Assembly (NCBI GenBank): GCA_902622245.1
Contig: CACNPC010000002.1
Span: 62,001 to 126,000 of the forward strand
Origin: an uncultured Pelagibacteraceae bacterium
GTDB lineage: Bacteria; Pseudomonadota; Alphaproteobacteria; Pelagibacterales; Pelagibacteraceae
Length of the DNA: 64,000 bases
Direction: 5' to 3'
Shown here: positions 36,680 to 45,521 of the stretch, piece by piece
Layout of the letters: each line of letters begins with the position of its first letter
How positions within the stretch are numbered: position 1 is the stretch's first letter
The notes under the pieces: model-generated
What the model saw: only the letters and a program-made list of their open reading frames with translations
Databases searched by the model: none
What the model was told of the DNA's origin: nothing
Translations under genes and position numbers: made by a program

Positions 36680-37049
36680 AGTTTATATACTTGTTTTTAT
36701 TACTTATTATTTGTTAATGATTAATTCTTTGAGTGAAAATCACTTAAGAACGGAAAATTTCGCTGTTTTAACAATATTAGACAAAGTAAACTCTCAGAGT
36801 GATATCATAGAGATTGAGGTTGGGAAGGAATATAAATTTAAAAATCTATCTATAAACATTCTTAAATGTAATAATTCAAAATTTGATGATGATCCAGAAG
36901 TTACAGCATACATGCAAGTAAGAGATACAGTAAACATAGATGAGAACAAAGTGTTCATTTTTAATGACTGGACATTTGCATCATCTCCATCAATTAGACC
37001 ATTTGATCATCCTGTTTATGACATATGGTTAAAAAGGTGTTACTCTTAA
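36642..37049 (+). CDS. DUF2155-domain protein
   Basis: A 135-aa protein with an N-terminal hydrophobic segment ('ARVYILVFITYYLLMINSLS') likely acting as signal or anchor. The DUF2155 core is visible: 'NFAVLTILDKVNSQSDIIEI', 'FKNLSINILKC', 'VFIFNDWTFASSPSIRPFDH' and 'PVYDIWLKRC', with two Cys. Function is unknown. The first ATG overlaps NDUFA12 by 38 bases; a later Met in the hydrophobic segment would spoil the leader, so the first is kept. It converges on accC. Confidence 0.85.
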   Translation: MLQTKNTLLGKARVYILVFITYYLLMINSLSENHLRTENFAVLTILDKVNSQSDIIEIEVGKEYKFKNLSINILKCNNSKFDDDPEVTAYMQVRDTVNIDENKVFIFNDWTFASSPSIRPFDHPVYDIWLKRCYS

Positions 37050-38383
37050 AGTAATTTCTCCTTGTCAAGCCAGCTTACATTAAAATCTGAATTCAAAAAT
37101 TTTTCATGGTTTAAGAGTATTTTATGTAAGTCTATTGTAGTTTTTATACCCTCAATAACAAATTCATCCAAAGATCTCCGCATTCTTTGAATTGCTTCAG
37201 TTCTATTCCTTCCGTGACATATAACTTTACAAATCATGCTATCATAATAAGGAGTTACCTTGTACCCTTGGAATATTGCCCCATCCACTCTAGTTCTAAA
37301 ACCTGAAGGTTGATGACACATAGTAATTTCTCCAGGTGAAGGTTGAAAATTTTTACTCACATCCTCTGCATTTATTCTACACTCAATTGCGTGACCTCTT
37401 GGCTTAATATCTTCTTGTTTTAAAGCAGTATTACCATCATATGCAATCCAGATCTGTTCTTTTATTAAATCAATTCCTGTTACTACTTCTGTTACTGGAT
37501 GTTCAACTTGTATTCTTGTATTCATTTCTAAAAAATAAAATTTTCCATCTTCAAAAATAAATTCTACTGTACCGGCTCCTTTATATCCAATTTGACTTAC
37601 CATTTTGACAGTTTTCTCAAAAAGATCTTTTCTTATCTGATCATTTAGTAAAGGGCTGGGAGTTTCCTCAATTAACTTTTGATGTCTTCTTTGTATTGAA
37701 CAATCTCTCTCATGAAGATGTACAGTTCTATTTTTACCAGATAATACTTGAACTTCGATATGTCTTGGATTTTGAAAAAATTTCTCAATATATACTTCGT
37801 CGTTACCAAAAAATTTTTTTGCCTCAGTTTTAGCGGTCAAAAATAAGTTTTCAAATTCATCCTCTTTTGTAACAACTTTCATACCTTTTCCACCACCACC
37901 ACCAGCTGCCTTTATCAAAACTGGATATCCAATTTGTTTACATATTTTTTTTGCTTCATTAAAATCAGATACACCACCGTCAGAACCTTCAATTACTGGA
38001 AGACCATATTTTTTTGCAATTTTTTTTGCTTCAATTTTATCACCCATCATTTTAATTAATGAAGATGATGGACCAATGAATTTAATTTTGTTCTCTTCAA
38101 GAATTTTTGCAAATTCATAATTTTCAGATAAAAAACCATAACCTGGATGAACAGCTTCAGAATTTGTCAATTCAATAGCTGACATAATAGCTGGAATATT
38201 TAAATAACTACTTATCGCTTGATGAGGTCCAACACATATGCTCTCATCAGCTAGTCGCACGTGCATACTGTTTTTATCAACATCAGAGTGAATGGCGACA
38301 GTTTGTATGCCCCATTCTTTACAGGCTCTGATAACTCTAACAGCTATCTCACCTCTATTCGCAACAAGAATTTTTTTGAACAT
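37046..38383 (-). CDS. accC: Acetyl-CoA carboxylase, biotin carboxylase subunit
   Basis: Carboxylates biotin on BCCP, the first half of malonyl-CoA synthesis. ATP-grasp features: 'ILVANRGEIAVRVIRACKE' N-terminus, 'HPGYGFLSENYEFA', glycine-rich 'KAAGGGGGKGMKVV', 'RDCSIQRRHQKLIEE' and 'FLEMNTRIQVEHPVTE'. Length 445 aa. It lies 2 bases downstream of accB and feeds the same pathway as fabD-fabG-acpP. Confidence 0.96.
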   Translation of the reverse strand: MFKKILVANRGEIAVRVIRACKEWGIQTVAIHSDVDKNSMHVRLADESICVGPHQAISSYLNIPAIMSAIELTNSEAVHPGYGFLSENYEFAKILEENKIKFIGPSSSLIKMMGDKIEAKKIAKKYGLPVIEGSDGGVSDFNEAKKICKQIGYPVLIKAAGGGGGKGMKVVTKEDEFENLFLTAKTEAKKFFGNDEVYIEKFFQNPRHIEVQVLSGKNRTVHLHERDCSIQRRHQKLIEETPSPLLNDQIRKDLFEKTVKMVSQIGYKGAGTVEFIFEDGKFYFLEMNTRIQVEHPVTEVVTGIDLIKEQIWIAYDGNTALKQEDIKPRGHAIECRINAEDVSKNFQPSPGEITMCHQPSGFRTRVDGAIFQGYKVTPYYDSMICKVICHGRNRTEAIQRMRRSLDEFVIEGIKTTIDLHKILLNHEKFLNSDFNVSWLDKEKLL

Positions 38384-38385
38384 TA

Positions 38386-38808
38386 TTACTCAATTATTGC
38401 AATGGTATGTCCATATTCAACAGGCTGACCATCTTCAACACAAATTTTTTTTATAGTACCTGAAATTGGAGATGGTACATGATTCATGGTTTTCATGGCT
38501 TCAACAATCATGATTGTATCACCTTTGTTAATTTTTTTGCCAACCTCTACAAACTTTTTACCGCCTGGTTCTGGCGCTAAGTAAGCTGTTCCAATAATAG
38601 GTGATGGAACTTCAGTTCCACTAGTATTGTTTGGTTTTATATTTTCTGATTTTATTTCTGAATTTATTTCTTTAACTGCAGCTATATTCGCTCCTGATGA
38701 TTTTGATACTTTTACTTTTATATCTTTTTCAGTGTATTCTATCTCAGTAAGATTAAACTCTTTTAAATATTCGGTGAGTTCTTTAATTATATTTTTATTT
38801 ATTTTCAT
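38386..38808 (-). CDS. accB: Biotin carboxyl carrier protein
   Basis: A 140-aa carrier. The biotinylated Lys is in 'VEAMKTMNHVPSP' (family EAMK[LM]MN; T in place of the hydrophobic residue). The N-terminal 70 residues are a helix plus a flexible linker, then 'PSPIIGTAYLAPEPGGKKFV' opens the biotinyl domain. It overlaps the 3' end of aroQ by 14 bases, as in the common aroQ-accB-accC order. Confidence 0.95.
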   Translation of the reverse strand: MKINKNIIKELTEYLKEFNLTEIEYTEKDIKVKVSKSSGANIAAVKEINSEIKSENIKPNNTSGTEVPSPIIGTAYLAPEPGGKKFVEVGKKINKGDTIMIVEAMKTMNHVPSPISGTIKKICVEDGQPVEYGHTIAIIE

Positions 38809-39238
38809 TTAACATTTCATGCATAGAATTTATGGCCAAAATATATCCATTTATTCCTAATCCACAAATTATCCCCGTGACAACACCACTTATTACAGAT
38901 TTATGACGAAATTCCTCTCTTTTATATATATTTGATATATGAAGTTCAATTATCTTGCCTTTAAATACATCTAGAGCATCTCTTATTGCCACTGATGTGT
39001 GACTATATCCTCCTGCATTAATTATAATCCCATCATAATCTTTTCTTGCATTTTGTATTAAATCTACAATTTCGCCTTCGACATTCGATTGTTTCATTTC
39101 AAAAATTAAATTTAATTCTTTCGATTGTTTCTTGCAAATATCCTCTAGGTATTTATAGTCTTTGCTACCATATTGTGATTGTTCTCTCTCACCTATTAGA
39201 TTAAGATTAGGACCATTAATGATTAATATTTTACTCAC
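38795..39238 (-). CDS. aroQ: 3-dehydroquinate dehydratase, type II
   Basis: Dehydrates 3-dehydroquinate in the shikimate pathway. 'ILIINGPNLNLIGEREQSQY', 'INAGGYSHTSVAIRDAL' and 'IIELHISNIYKREEFR' are type II motifs. The ORF in the track is 201 aa, but its first 54 residues lie antisense to thiS and do not fit the family. The GTG giving '(V)SKILIINGPNLN' at 39238 is chosen, giving about 147 aa. The gap to the divergent thiS is 16 bases. Confidence 0.92.
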   Translation of the reverse strand: MSKILIINGPNLNLIGEREQSQYGSKDYKYLEDICKKQSKELNLIFEMKQSNVEGEIVDLIQNARKDYDGIIINAGGYSHTSVAIRDALDVFKGKIIELHISNIYKREEFRHKSVISGVVTGIICGLGINGYILAINSMHEMLNENK

Positions 39239-39254
39239 AAAGTCCTTATAATCT

Positions 39255-39473
39255 ATGAATATTAAAAATAAAATAAAAATAACTGTAAATGGCAAACAAA
39301 TGCAAATTACTCCTAAATTTTCACTGAAGAGCCTAATTAATAAATTAAAAATGCCAATTAATAAAATAGCTATAGAACTAAACAAAAAAATTATAGACAA
39401 AAGAAAGATTTCTAAAATTCAATTAAAAAAAGGTGATAAAATAGAAATTGTTCATTTTATCGGTGGTGGATAA
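39255..39473 (+). CDS. thiS: Thiamine biosynthesis sulfur carrier ThiS
   Basis: A 72-aa ubiquitin-like carrier ending in the required Gly-Gly ('VHFIGGG'), which is converted to a thiocarboxylate for thiazole formation. 'ITVNGKQMQI' at the N-terminus is typical. The stop overlaps the thiG ATG (TAATG). No TPP riboswitch fits in the 16-base upstream gap. Confidence 0.9.
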   Translation: MNIKNKIKITVNGKQMQITPKFSLKSLINKLKMPINKIAIELNKKIIDKRKISKIQLKKGDKIEIVHFIGGG

Positions 39474-40246
39474 TGATTGATAAAAAATTTAAGATAGCAA
39501 ACAAGATTTTTAAGTCACGTTTGATAGTTGGAACTGGTAAATATAAAAGCTTCAGCGAATGTGCTAAAGCCATTAAGACTTCTGGAGCAGACATAGTTAC
39601 AGTTGCAGTTAGAAGAGTAAATATATCTAACAAGAATAAAGCTAGATTGATGGATTATATAGATCCAAAAAAAATAACATACTTACCAAATACAGCTGGA
39701 TGTTTCACAGCAGAAGACGCAATTAGAACTTTAAGATTAGCAAGAGAAATAGGTGGATGGAAATTGGTAAAACTAGAGGTATTAGGTGACAAAAAAAACC
39801 TTTTTCCTGAGATGATTGAAACTCTAAGATCTACGGAACTACTAACAAAAGAGGGTTTTAAAGTAATGGTTTATTGCAATGATGATCCATTAATGGCAAA
39901 ACGATTAGAAAACGCTGGAGCTGTTGCAATTATGCCTTTAGCTGCTCCAATTGGCTCAGGACTTGGAATTCAAAATAAAGTAAATATTAGAATTATAAGA
40001 AAACAAACAAAATTACCTTTAATTATTGATGCAGGAATAGGGCAAGCATCTGATGCAACAATTGCAATGGAATTGGGTTGCGATGGGGTACTTATTAATA
40101 CTGCTATTGCTAAAGCAAGAAATCCATTTCAAATGGCTGAAGCAATGAAACTTGCAGTTATTTCGGGCAGAAAATCATTCTTATCAGGAAGAATTAGTCC
40201 AAATTTGTTTGGCGAAGCATCAACAACTAATAAAGGAATTATTTAG
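39473..40246 (+). CDS. thiG: Thiazole synthase
   Basis: A 257-aa TIM-barrel enzyme making the thiazole phosphate of thiamine from DXP, dehydroglycine and ThiS-thiocarboxylate. 'KSRLIVGTGKYKS', 'TAGCFTAEDAIRTLRLAREI', the Lys in 'KLEVLGDKKNLFPE', 'NAGAVAIMPLAAPIGSG' and 'DAGIGQASDATIAMELG' are all present. It converges on the RNase E/G gene with an 8-base overlap. Confidence 0.95.
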   Translation: MIDKKFKIANKIFKSRLIVGTGKYKSFSECAKAIKTSGADIVTVAVRRVNISNKNKARLMDYIDPKKITYLPNTAGCFTAEDAIRTLRLAREIGGWKLVKLEVLGDKKNLFPEMIETLRSTELLTKEGFKVMVYCNDDPLMAKRLENAGAVAIMPLAAPIGSGLGIQNKVNIRIIRKQTKLPLIIDAGIGQASDATIAMELGCDGVLINTAIAKARNPFQMAEAMKLAVISGRKSFLSGRISPNLFGEASTTNKGII

Positions 40247-42005
40247 TTTTTTTTTTATAAAATTTCTTTCGAAATTTTCTTTTTTTAAAAATTTTTCTAC
40301 TCTTACTTTGAATAATATTATCTTCTTTTTTGGTATCAATTTTTATAACTTCAAGCCTCTCAACTTTCTCAATTTTATCTAAAACTTTCTTAGTTTTAGA
40401 TTTAAACTCAATTATATAATCTTCTAAGTTTAAATCATTATTTGTATTGATATTAACTTTTGCTTTATGTTTTTTCTCAAAATATTTTACAACTTCTTGG
40501 TAGTTATCATTGATGTGTTTCTTGATTTTATCATTTATAGTTAATTCAACTAATTTAGCGTTGTGCTCTAATGACTTTATTTCTATTAGTTTGAGAATTT
40601 TTAAAACAAATGTTTCATCAGTTAGCTTCATATGCCACTTCACATTACTTTCCCTTAGTCTTTGTCTTGACATTTCGAGTAATCCAAAATTACTAATTCT
40701 ACCAATTTGTATCCTTGCCCTATCATTTCTACATTTTTCTTTAAGTTTTCTTTCAACTTGTCTTCTATTGTTAAAATTTAACATATCTATAAAATCAATT
40801 ATTATAAGCCCTGACAAATCTCTAATTTTTATTTGTCTGGCTATTTCTTCTGCAGCTTCAACATTTGTGTCATATGCCGTGCTTTCAACATTTTTTTGTT
40901 TTATTGATTTACCTGAATTTACATCTATTGATACTAGCGCTTCAGTTGGATTTATTACTAAATACCCGCCAGAAGTCAGTTTTACTTCTGTCTCGAAAAT
41001 TTCAAATAATTTTTTTTCAATGTTTTCTTTAAAAAAAAGAGGAACTTTATCTCTATATTTTTTTACTTTTTTTAATTGATTTGGCATCATTAATTTCAAG
41101 TAATTTTTTGTCTTTTGATATCCTTCATTACCTTCAACAAATATATTTTGTGTATCATCATCATACATATCCCTTATGCATCTTTTTATAATATCACTTT
41201 CTTGATGAATTAAAGATGGAGCAATTGAATTTAATGCGTTATCTTTTATTTGATCCCAAACTTTAATTAAATTTTTTAAATCCTTCTCTATTTCATTTTT
41301 TGTTTTGTTTGATCCCGCTGTTCTAACTATAATTCCCATCTCTTTTGGAATAGTTATTTCATTTAATATATTTCTAATTTTTTTTCTTTCTCCTGGATTA
41401 AATATTTTTCTAGAAATTCCCCCACCTTTGGCTGTGTTAGGCATTAAAACTATGTATTTTCCAGCAATGGAAATAAAAGTACTAAGCGCTGCACCCTTTA
41501 AACCTCTTTCATCTTTTAACACTTGAACCAAAATTACTTGATTTGGTTTTATTACTTCTTGGATTTTGTATCTTTTTGATGGAAATTTTTTTTGAGTATT
41601 TATTTTATCTTTTTCATCGTCCTCTTTTTTTTCAACAGGATCATCAATTTTGATTTCCTCTTTACCTTCAAGAATTTTATCTTCTATATTTTCACTTTCT
41701 TTTGAAAGCTCCTCTCGAACCTTCTCTTCTTCTTGTTTTATTTTTTCTAAATCGCTTAAAGGTAGCTGATAATAATCAGACTGGATGTCATTAAAAGATA
41801 GAAAACCATGTCTTTCTCTTCCAAAGTCAACAAACGCTGCTTGTAAAGAAGGTTCAATTCTACTTACTTTTCCGAGATAAATATTATTCTTGATTAAAGT
41901 GTTATTTATACTTTCATATTCATAGTCTTCGATATGATTATTACTTTTAAGAACAACTCTTGTCTCATTAGGATGCGATGCATCGATATATAAATTTTTT
42001 GACAT
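40239..42005 (-). CDS. rne: Ribonuclease E/G family endoribonuclease
   Basis: A 588-aa single-strand endoribonuclease for mRNA turnover and rRNA/tRNA processing. The N-terminal S1-like domain ('YLGKVSRIEPSLQAAFVDFG') has an acidic insert; the 5'-sensor and DNase I-like region has 'VSIDVNSG' and 'LIIIDFIDM' with the catalytic Asp residues, and 'LEMSRQRLRES' follows. The CPxC zinc-link normally found right after this is missing. The C-terminus is a short basic tail without a degradosome scaffold, so RNase E versus G naming is uncertain. Confidence 0.87.
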   Translation of the reverse strand: MSKNLYIDASHPNETRVVLKSNNHIEDYEYESINNTLIKNNIYLGKVSRIEPSLQAAFVDFGRERHGFLSFNDIQSDYYQLPLSDLEKIKQEEEKVREELSKESENIEDKILEGKEEIKIDDPVEKKEDDEKDKINTQKKFPSKRYKIQEVIKPNQVILVQVLKDERGLKGAALSTFISIAGKYIVLMPNTAKGGGISRKIFNPGERKKIRNILNEITIPKEMGIIVRTAGSNKTKNEIEKDLKNLIKVWDQIKDNALNSIAPSLIHQESDIIKRCIRDMYDDDTQNIFVEGNEGYQKTKNYLKLMMPNQLKKVKKYRDKVPLFFKENIEKKLFEIFETEVKLTSGGYLVINPTEALVSIDVNSGKSIKQKNVESTAYDTNVEAAEEIARQIKIRDLSGLIIIDFIDMLNFNNRRQVERKLKEKCRNDRARIQIGRISNFGLLEMSRQRLRESNVKWHMKLTDETFVLKILKLIEIKSLEHNAKLVELTINDKIKKHINDNYQEVVKYFEKKHKAKVNINTNNDLNLEDYIIEFKSKTKKVLDKIEKVERLEVIKIDTKKEDNIIQSKSRKIFKKRKFRKKFYKKKTK

Positions 42006-42086
42006 AATATTGCTGATTTTTTCATAAGTTAATTTAATAAATTCTGTGCCTTAAGAATAACAAATTCGCAAGATATTTAAACTAAA

Positions 42087-44423
42087 ATGCAAAAGTTCTT
42101 TAAAAGATTGCTAATATTTGGATTATTGTCATCACTTCTAATATTATTATCAATAATATCTATTCTTTGGGCATATTCTAATAAATTGCCTGATTATAAA
42201 TATCTTAAAAGTTACAAACCTCCAGTATCAAGTAAGTTATATTCAGGAAACGGAGTGCTAGTAAGCGATTTTTCATCTGAAAAAAGAATTTTTGTTCCAT
42301 ATTCTGCAATATCTCAAACCGTGATAAATGCTTTTTTATCTGCGGAGGATAAAAACTTTTTTGACCATCCAGGAGTAGATGCTAAAGGAGTAATAAGAGC
42401 AATTAAAAATAACATATTTAATCTACTTTACTCAAAAAGATTAGAAGGTGCCTCTACTATTACCCAACAAGTAGCAAAAAACTTTCTTTTAACCAATGAA
42501 GTAAGTATTGATAGAAAAATAAAGGAAGCAATATTAGCTTTTAGAATTGAACGTGTTTTATCAAAAAAAAGAATTCTAGAGCTTTATCTAAATCAAATTT
42601 ATCTTGGCGAGGGTAGCTATGGTATAGCATCAGCTAGTTTAAGATATTTTAATAAACCAATAAGTGAACTCAATTATGGAGAGGCTGCACTTCTAGCTGC
42701 TCTTCCAAAAGCACCAAGCAAATATAATCCATATAAAAACAAGGAGTTAGCAAAATTTAGAAGAAACTTAGTATTAAATAATTTATTAGATAATGGATTC
42801 ATTGATCAAAAACAACACTCTAAATTAATTAACTCTAAAATTAAATTACAAAAGAGAAAAAGAATTTACCTAGAAGATTCTAGATATTATGTAGAAGATG
42901 TTAGAAAAGATGTAATTTATAAATATGGATATGATAAAGTATATAAACAAGGATTTAACATCAAGACACCTTTGGATTTAGAATTACAAAAAATTGCAAC
43001 ACAATCACTTAGGAATGGTTTGCAAGAATTTGATAAGAGAAAAGGATGGAGAGGCCCTCTATCAAATATAAAAAAATACAAAAATTGGAAAAAAGATCTT
43101 AAAGACTTAAATTTAGAAAAATCTTTAGGATGGGAATTAGCTGTTGTTACAAGAATTGATAAATTTGAAACAGTCATTGAAACACAAAATGATGATAATG
43201 GAACAATTAATTTTAATGATATTGATTGGACGCGAAATGAATTCAAAAAACTATTCAAAATTGGTGACATAATTTATGTCAAGAAATTATCTGATGGAAA
43301 CTATAGTTTAAAACAACTTCCAAGAGCTAACGGAGGCATTGTTGTGATGGATCCATATAGCGGGAGAGTATTAGCATTGTCAGGTGGATTTAGTTTTAAA
43401 AAAAGTGAATTTAATCGCGCCTCACAAGCAAAACGACAACCCGGGTCAGCTTTTAAACCCTTTATATATGCTCTTGCTTTAGAAAATAATTTTTTACCAA
43501 CAACATTAGTATTAGACGCACCTATAGTATTAGATCAAGGAAATGATTTAAAAATGTGGAAACCGGAAAATTATGGTAAAAAATTTTATGGTCCATCAAC
43601 ATTGAGAACTGGAATTGAAAAATCAAGAAATCTGATGACTGTAAGAATAGCTCAAGAACTCGGAATAGAAAAAATTATCAATTTTTCTAAAAAATTAAAC
43701 ATCTATGAAAATCCTGATGAACTAATGTCAGTATCTTTGGGTTCAGCCGAGACTACTTTGCTAAAAATTACTAGCGCATATTGCTCTTTTTTAAATGGGG
43801 GAAAATTAGTTAATCCAATATTAATTGATAGAATTCAAGATAGTGAGGGAAAAACAATCTTTAATAATGAAAAAAGATATTGTGAAAACTGTGATTTAAT
43901 CTCATACAAAGGTAAAAGTAAACCAATCATTAAAAATAAGTATCAACAAATTTTCTCACCTCAAACAGCTTATCAAATGACCTCAATGTTAAAAGGTGTT
44001 ATTGATAGAGGAACTGGCAAAGGTTTAAGAGATTTAAAACTTGAGTTAGCTGGAAAAACTGGAACAACTAATAAAAATACCGATACCTGGTTTATAGGTT
44101 TTACATCAAATTTAGTAGTAGGTGTTTACATTGGTTATGATAATCCTCAAAGCCTTGGAAAATTCGAAACAGGATCTAAAACTGCAATGCCAGTGTTTAA
44201 AGAATTTATAAAAAAAACTGCTAATACATTTAATGCAAGACCATTTAAAGTTGCAGAAAATATAAAAATGATGGTAGTAGATTCAAAAACTGGAAAAAGA
44301 GCTAACTCTAAAACAAAATTATCAATTATCGAATCTTTCAAATTAAATGATAATAAATCTGATATTTTTTCGAATAAAATTGATAGTGGATTTAATACTA
44401 CAAATATATTAAAATTTTATTAA
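42087..44423 (+). CDS. mrcA: Penicillin-binding protein 1A
   Basis: A 778-aa bifunctional peptidoglycan synthase. It has one N-terminal transmembrane helix (about residues 8-30), a GT51 glycosyltransferase with 'SAEDKNFFDHPGVDAKGV' and 'EGASTITQQVAKNFLL', an OB-like insert, then a transpeptidase with SxxK 'RQPGSAFKPFIY', SxN 'IEKSRNLMTV' and KTG 'LAGKTGTTNKNTD'. The stop overlaps the prfB start (TAATG). Confidence 0.95.
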   Translation: MQKFFKRLLIFGLLSSLLILLSIISILWAYSNKLPDYKYLKSYKPPVSSKLYSGNGVLVSDFSSEKRIFVPYSAISQTVINAFLSAEDKNFFDHPGVDAKGVIRAIKNNIFNLLYSKRLEGASTITQQVAKNFLLTNEVSIDRKIKEAILAFRIERVLSKKRILELYLNQIYLGEGSYGIASASLRYFNKPISELNYGEAALLAALPKAPSKYNPYKNKELAKFRRNLVLNNLLDNGFIDQKQHSKLINSKIKLQKRKRIYLEDSRYYVEDVRKDVIYKYGYDKVYKQGFNIKTPLDLELQKIATQSLRNGLQEFDKRKGWRGPLSNIKKYKNWKKDLKDLNLEKSLGWELAVVTRIDKFETVIETQNDDNGTINFNDIDWTRNEFKKLFKIGDIIYVKKLSDGNYSLKQLPRANGGIVVMDPYSGRVLALSGGFSFKKSEFNRASQAKRQPGSAFKPFIYALALENNFLPTTLVLDAPIVLDQGNDLKMWKPENYGKKFYGPSTLRTGIEKSRNLMTVRIAQELGIEKIINFSKKLNIYENPDELMSVSLGSAETTLLKITSAYCSFLNGGKLVNPILIDRIQDSEGKTIFNNEKRYCENCDLISYKGKSKPIIKNKYQQIFSPQTAYQMTSMLKGVIDRGTGKGLRDLKLELAGKTGTTNKNTDTWFIGFTSNLVVGVYIGYDNPQSLGKFETGSKTAMPVFKEFIKKTANTFNARPFKVAENIKMMVVDSKTGKRANSKTKLSIIESFKLNDNKSDIFSNKIDSGFNTTNILKFY

Positions 44424-45521
44424 TGGATCAGGAAATACTAAATATTAAATCAGAAATAGAAAAAATAAATCAAAGAATAAAGGAGTTTCTTTGAAAAGAC
44501 TAAGATTTCAGAAAAAATAATTAATTTATCAAATTTAATAGAAAAACCAGACTTTTGGCATGACAAAAAAAATGCTGAAAAAGTTTTACGTGAAAAAACT
44601 AATTTAGAAAAATTATTAAATAATTACGAAACAACATCAAATGAAAGTAAAGATTTATTTGATATTTATGATTTAGCTATTGAGGAACATAACGATGAAA
44701 TGATTAAAGAGACAATCTCAAATATAAAAATACTCTTTAATAAAATTAAACAAATTGAAATAAGATGTTTTCTATCAAATGATAATGATACATTTGATAG
44801 TTACCTAGAGTTTCACGCAGGTGCTGGTGGAACTGAAAGTCAAGACTGGGCTGATATGTTAAGAAGAATGTATATGAAGTGGGCAACTAAAAAAAACTTC
44901 AAAATCGAAATTATAAGCGAACATAAGGGTGATGAAGCAGGCATTAAATCTTCAATAATTAAAGTAAGTGGAGATTTCATAAACGGATTATTAAAAAATG
45001 AATCTGGAATACATAGACTTGTTAGAATTTCTCCCTTTGACTCTGGTGCTAGAAGACATACAAGTTTTGCCAGTGTTTGGGTATACCCAGTTATATCTGA
45101 AAATATTGATGTTGAAATTTTAGAAAAAGATTTAAGAATAGATACATACAGATCTAGTGGGGCAGGAGGCCAACATGTAAACACAACAGATAGCGCAGTA
45201 AGAATAACGCATCTACCTACAAAAATTGTGGTACAATGTCAAAATGAAAGGTCACAACACAAAAACAAAGAAACTTGTATGAATATGTTAAGAGCAAGAC
45301 TTTATGATTATGAGTTAAAAAAAAAAGAAAAAGAAAATGAAAATCTCGAAAATTCAAAGTCAGACATTGGATGGGGTCATCAAATCAGATCATATGTATT
45401 ACATCCTTATAAAATGGTAAAGGATAATAGAACTAATTTTGAGAGTTCTAGTCCTGAAAAAGTATTAGATGGCGAAATAGATAATTTTTTAGAAAGTTCA
45501 TTATATAAATTAAATGCGTAA
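44423..45521 (+). CDS. prfB: Peptide chain release factor 2, with programmed +1 frameshift
   Basis: Releases peptides at UGA and UAA. The gene is split over two frames: an ATG at 44423 opens 23 codons ending CTT, then an in-frame TGA at 44492-44494. Slipping +1 continues as GAA AAG ACT, in frame with the 44700-45521 entry of the ORF track. Joined length is about 365 aa, the family norm. The second frame has the peptidyl-hydrolysis motif 'GAGGQHVNTTDSAVRI' and 'RISPFDSGARRH' containing the SPF stop-codon reader. The internal ATG at 44700 is not the real start. Confidence 0.95.
44481..44496 (+). promoter_or_regulatory. prfB +1 programmed frameshift signal
   Basis: AGGAG, three spacer bases, CTT, then TGA and A. 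This matches the conserved RF2 autoregulatory site (internal Shine-Dalgarno three bases before CTT-TGA). Slow recognition of the UGA when RF2 is scarce lets the ribosome slip by one base into the main frame. Confidence 0.95.

Noticed and set aside
39239-39254. TPP riboswitch before thiS-thiG
   Set aside because: Only 16 bases separate thiS from aroQ and no THI-element consensus is seen.
39239-39400. N-terminal hydrophobic extension of aroQ
   Set aside because: It is antisense to thiS and the dehydratase family begins at the GTG-initiated 'SKILIINGPN'.
40510-41079. 189-aa plus-strand ORF inside the RNase E/G gene
   Set aside because: It is antisense to conserved rne motifs, Ser/Leu/Ile/Phe-rich as expected for a reverse-frame shadow, and has no family resemblance.
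44700-45521. prfB starting at the internal ATG
   Set aside because: The joined frame from 44423 through the +1 frameshift gives the full RF2 length; the ATG at 44700 would drop the N-terminal domain.
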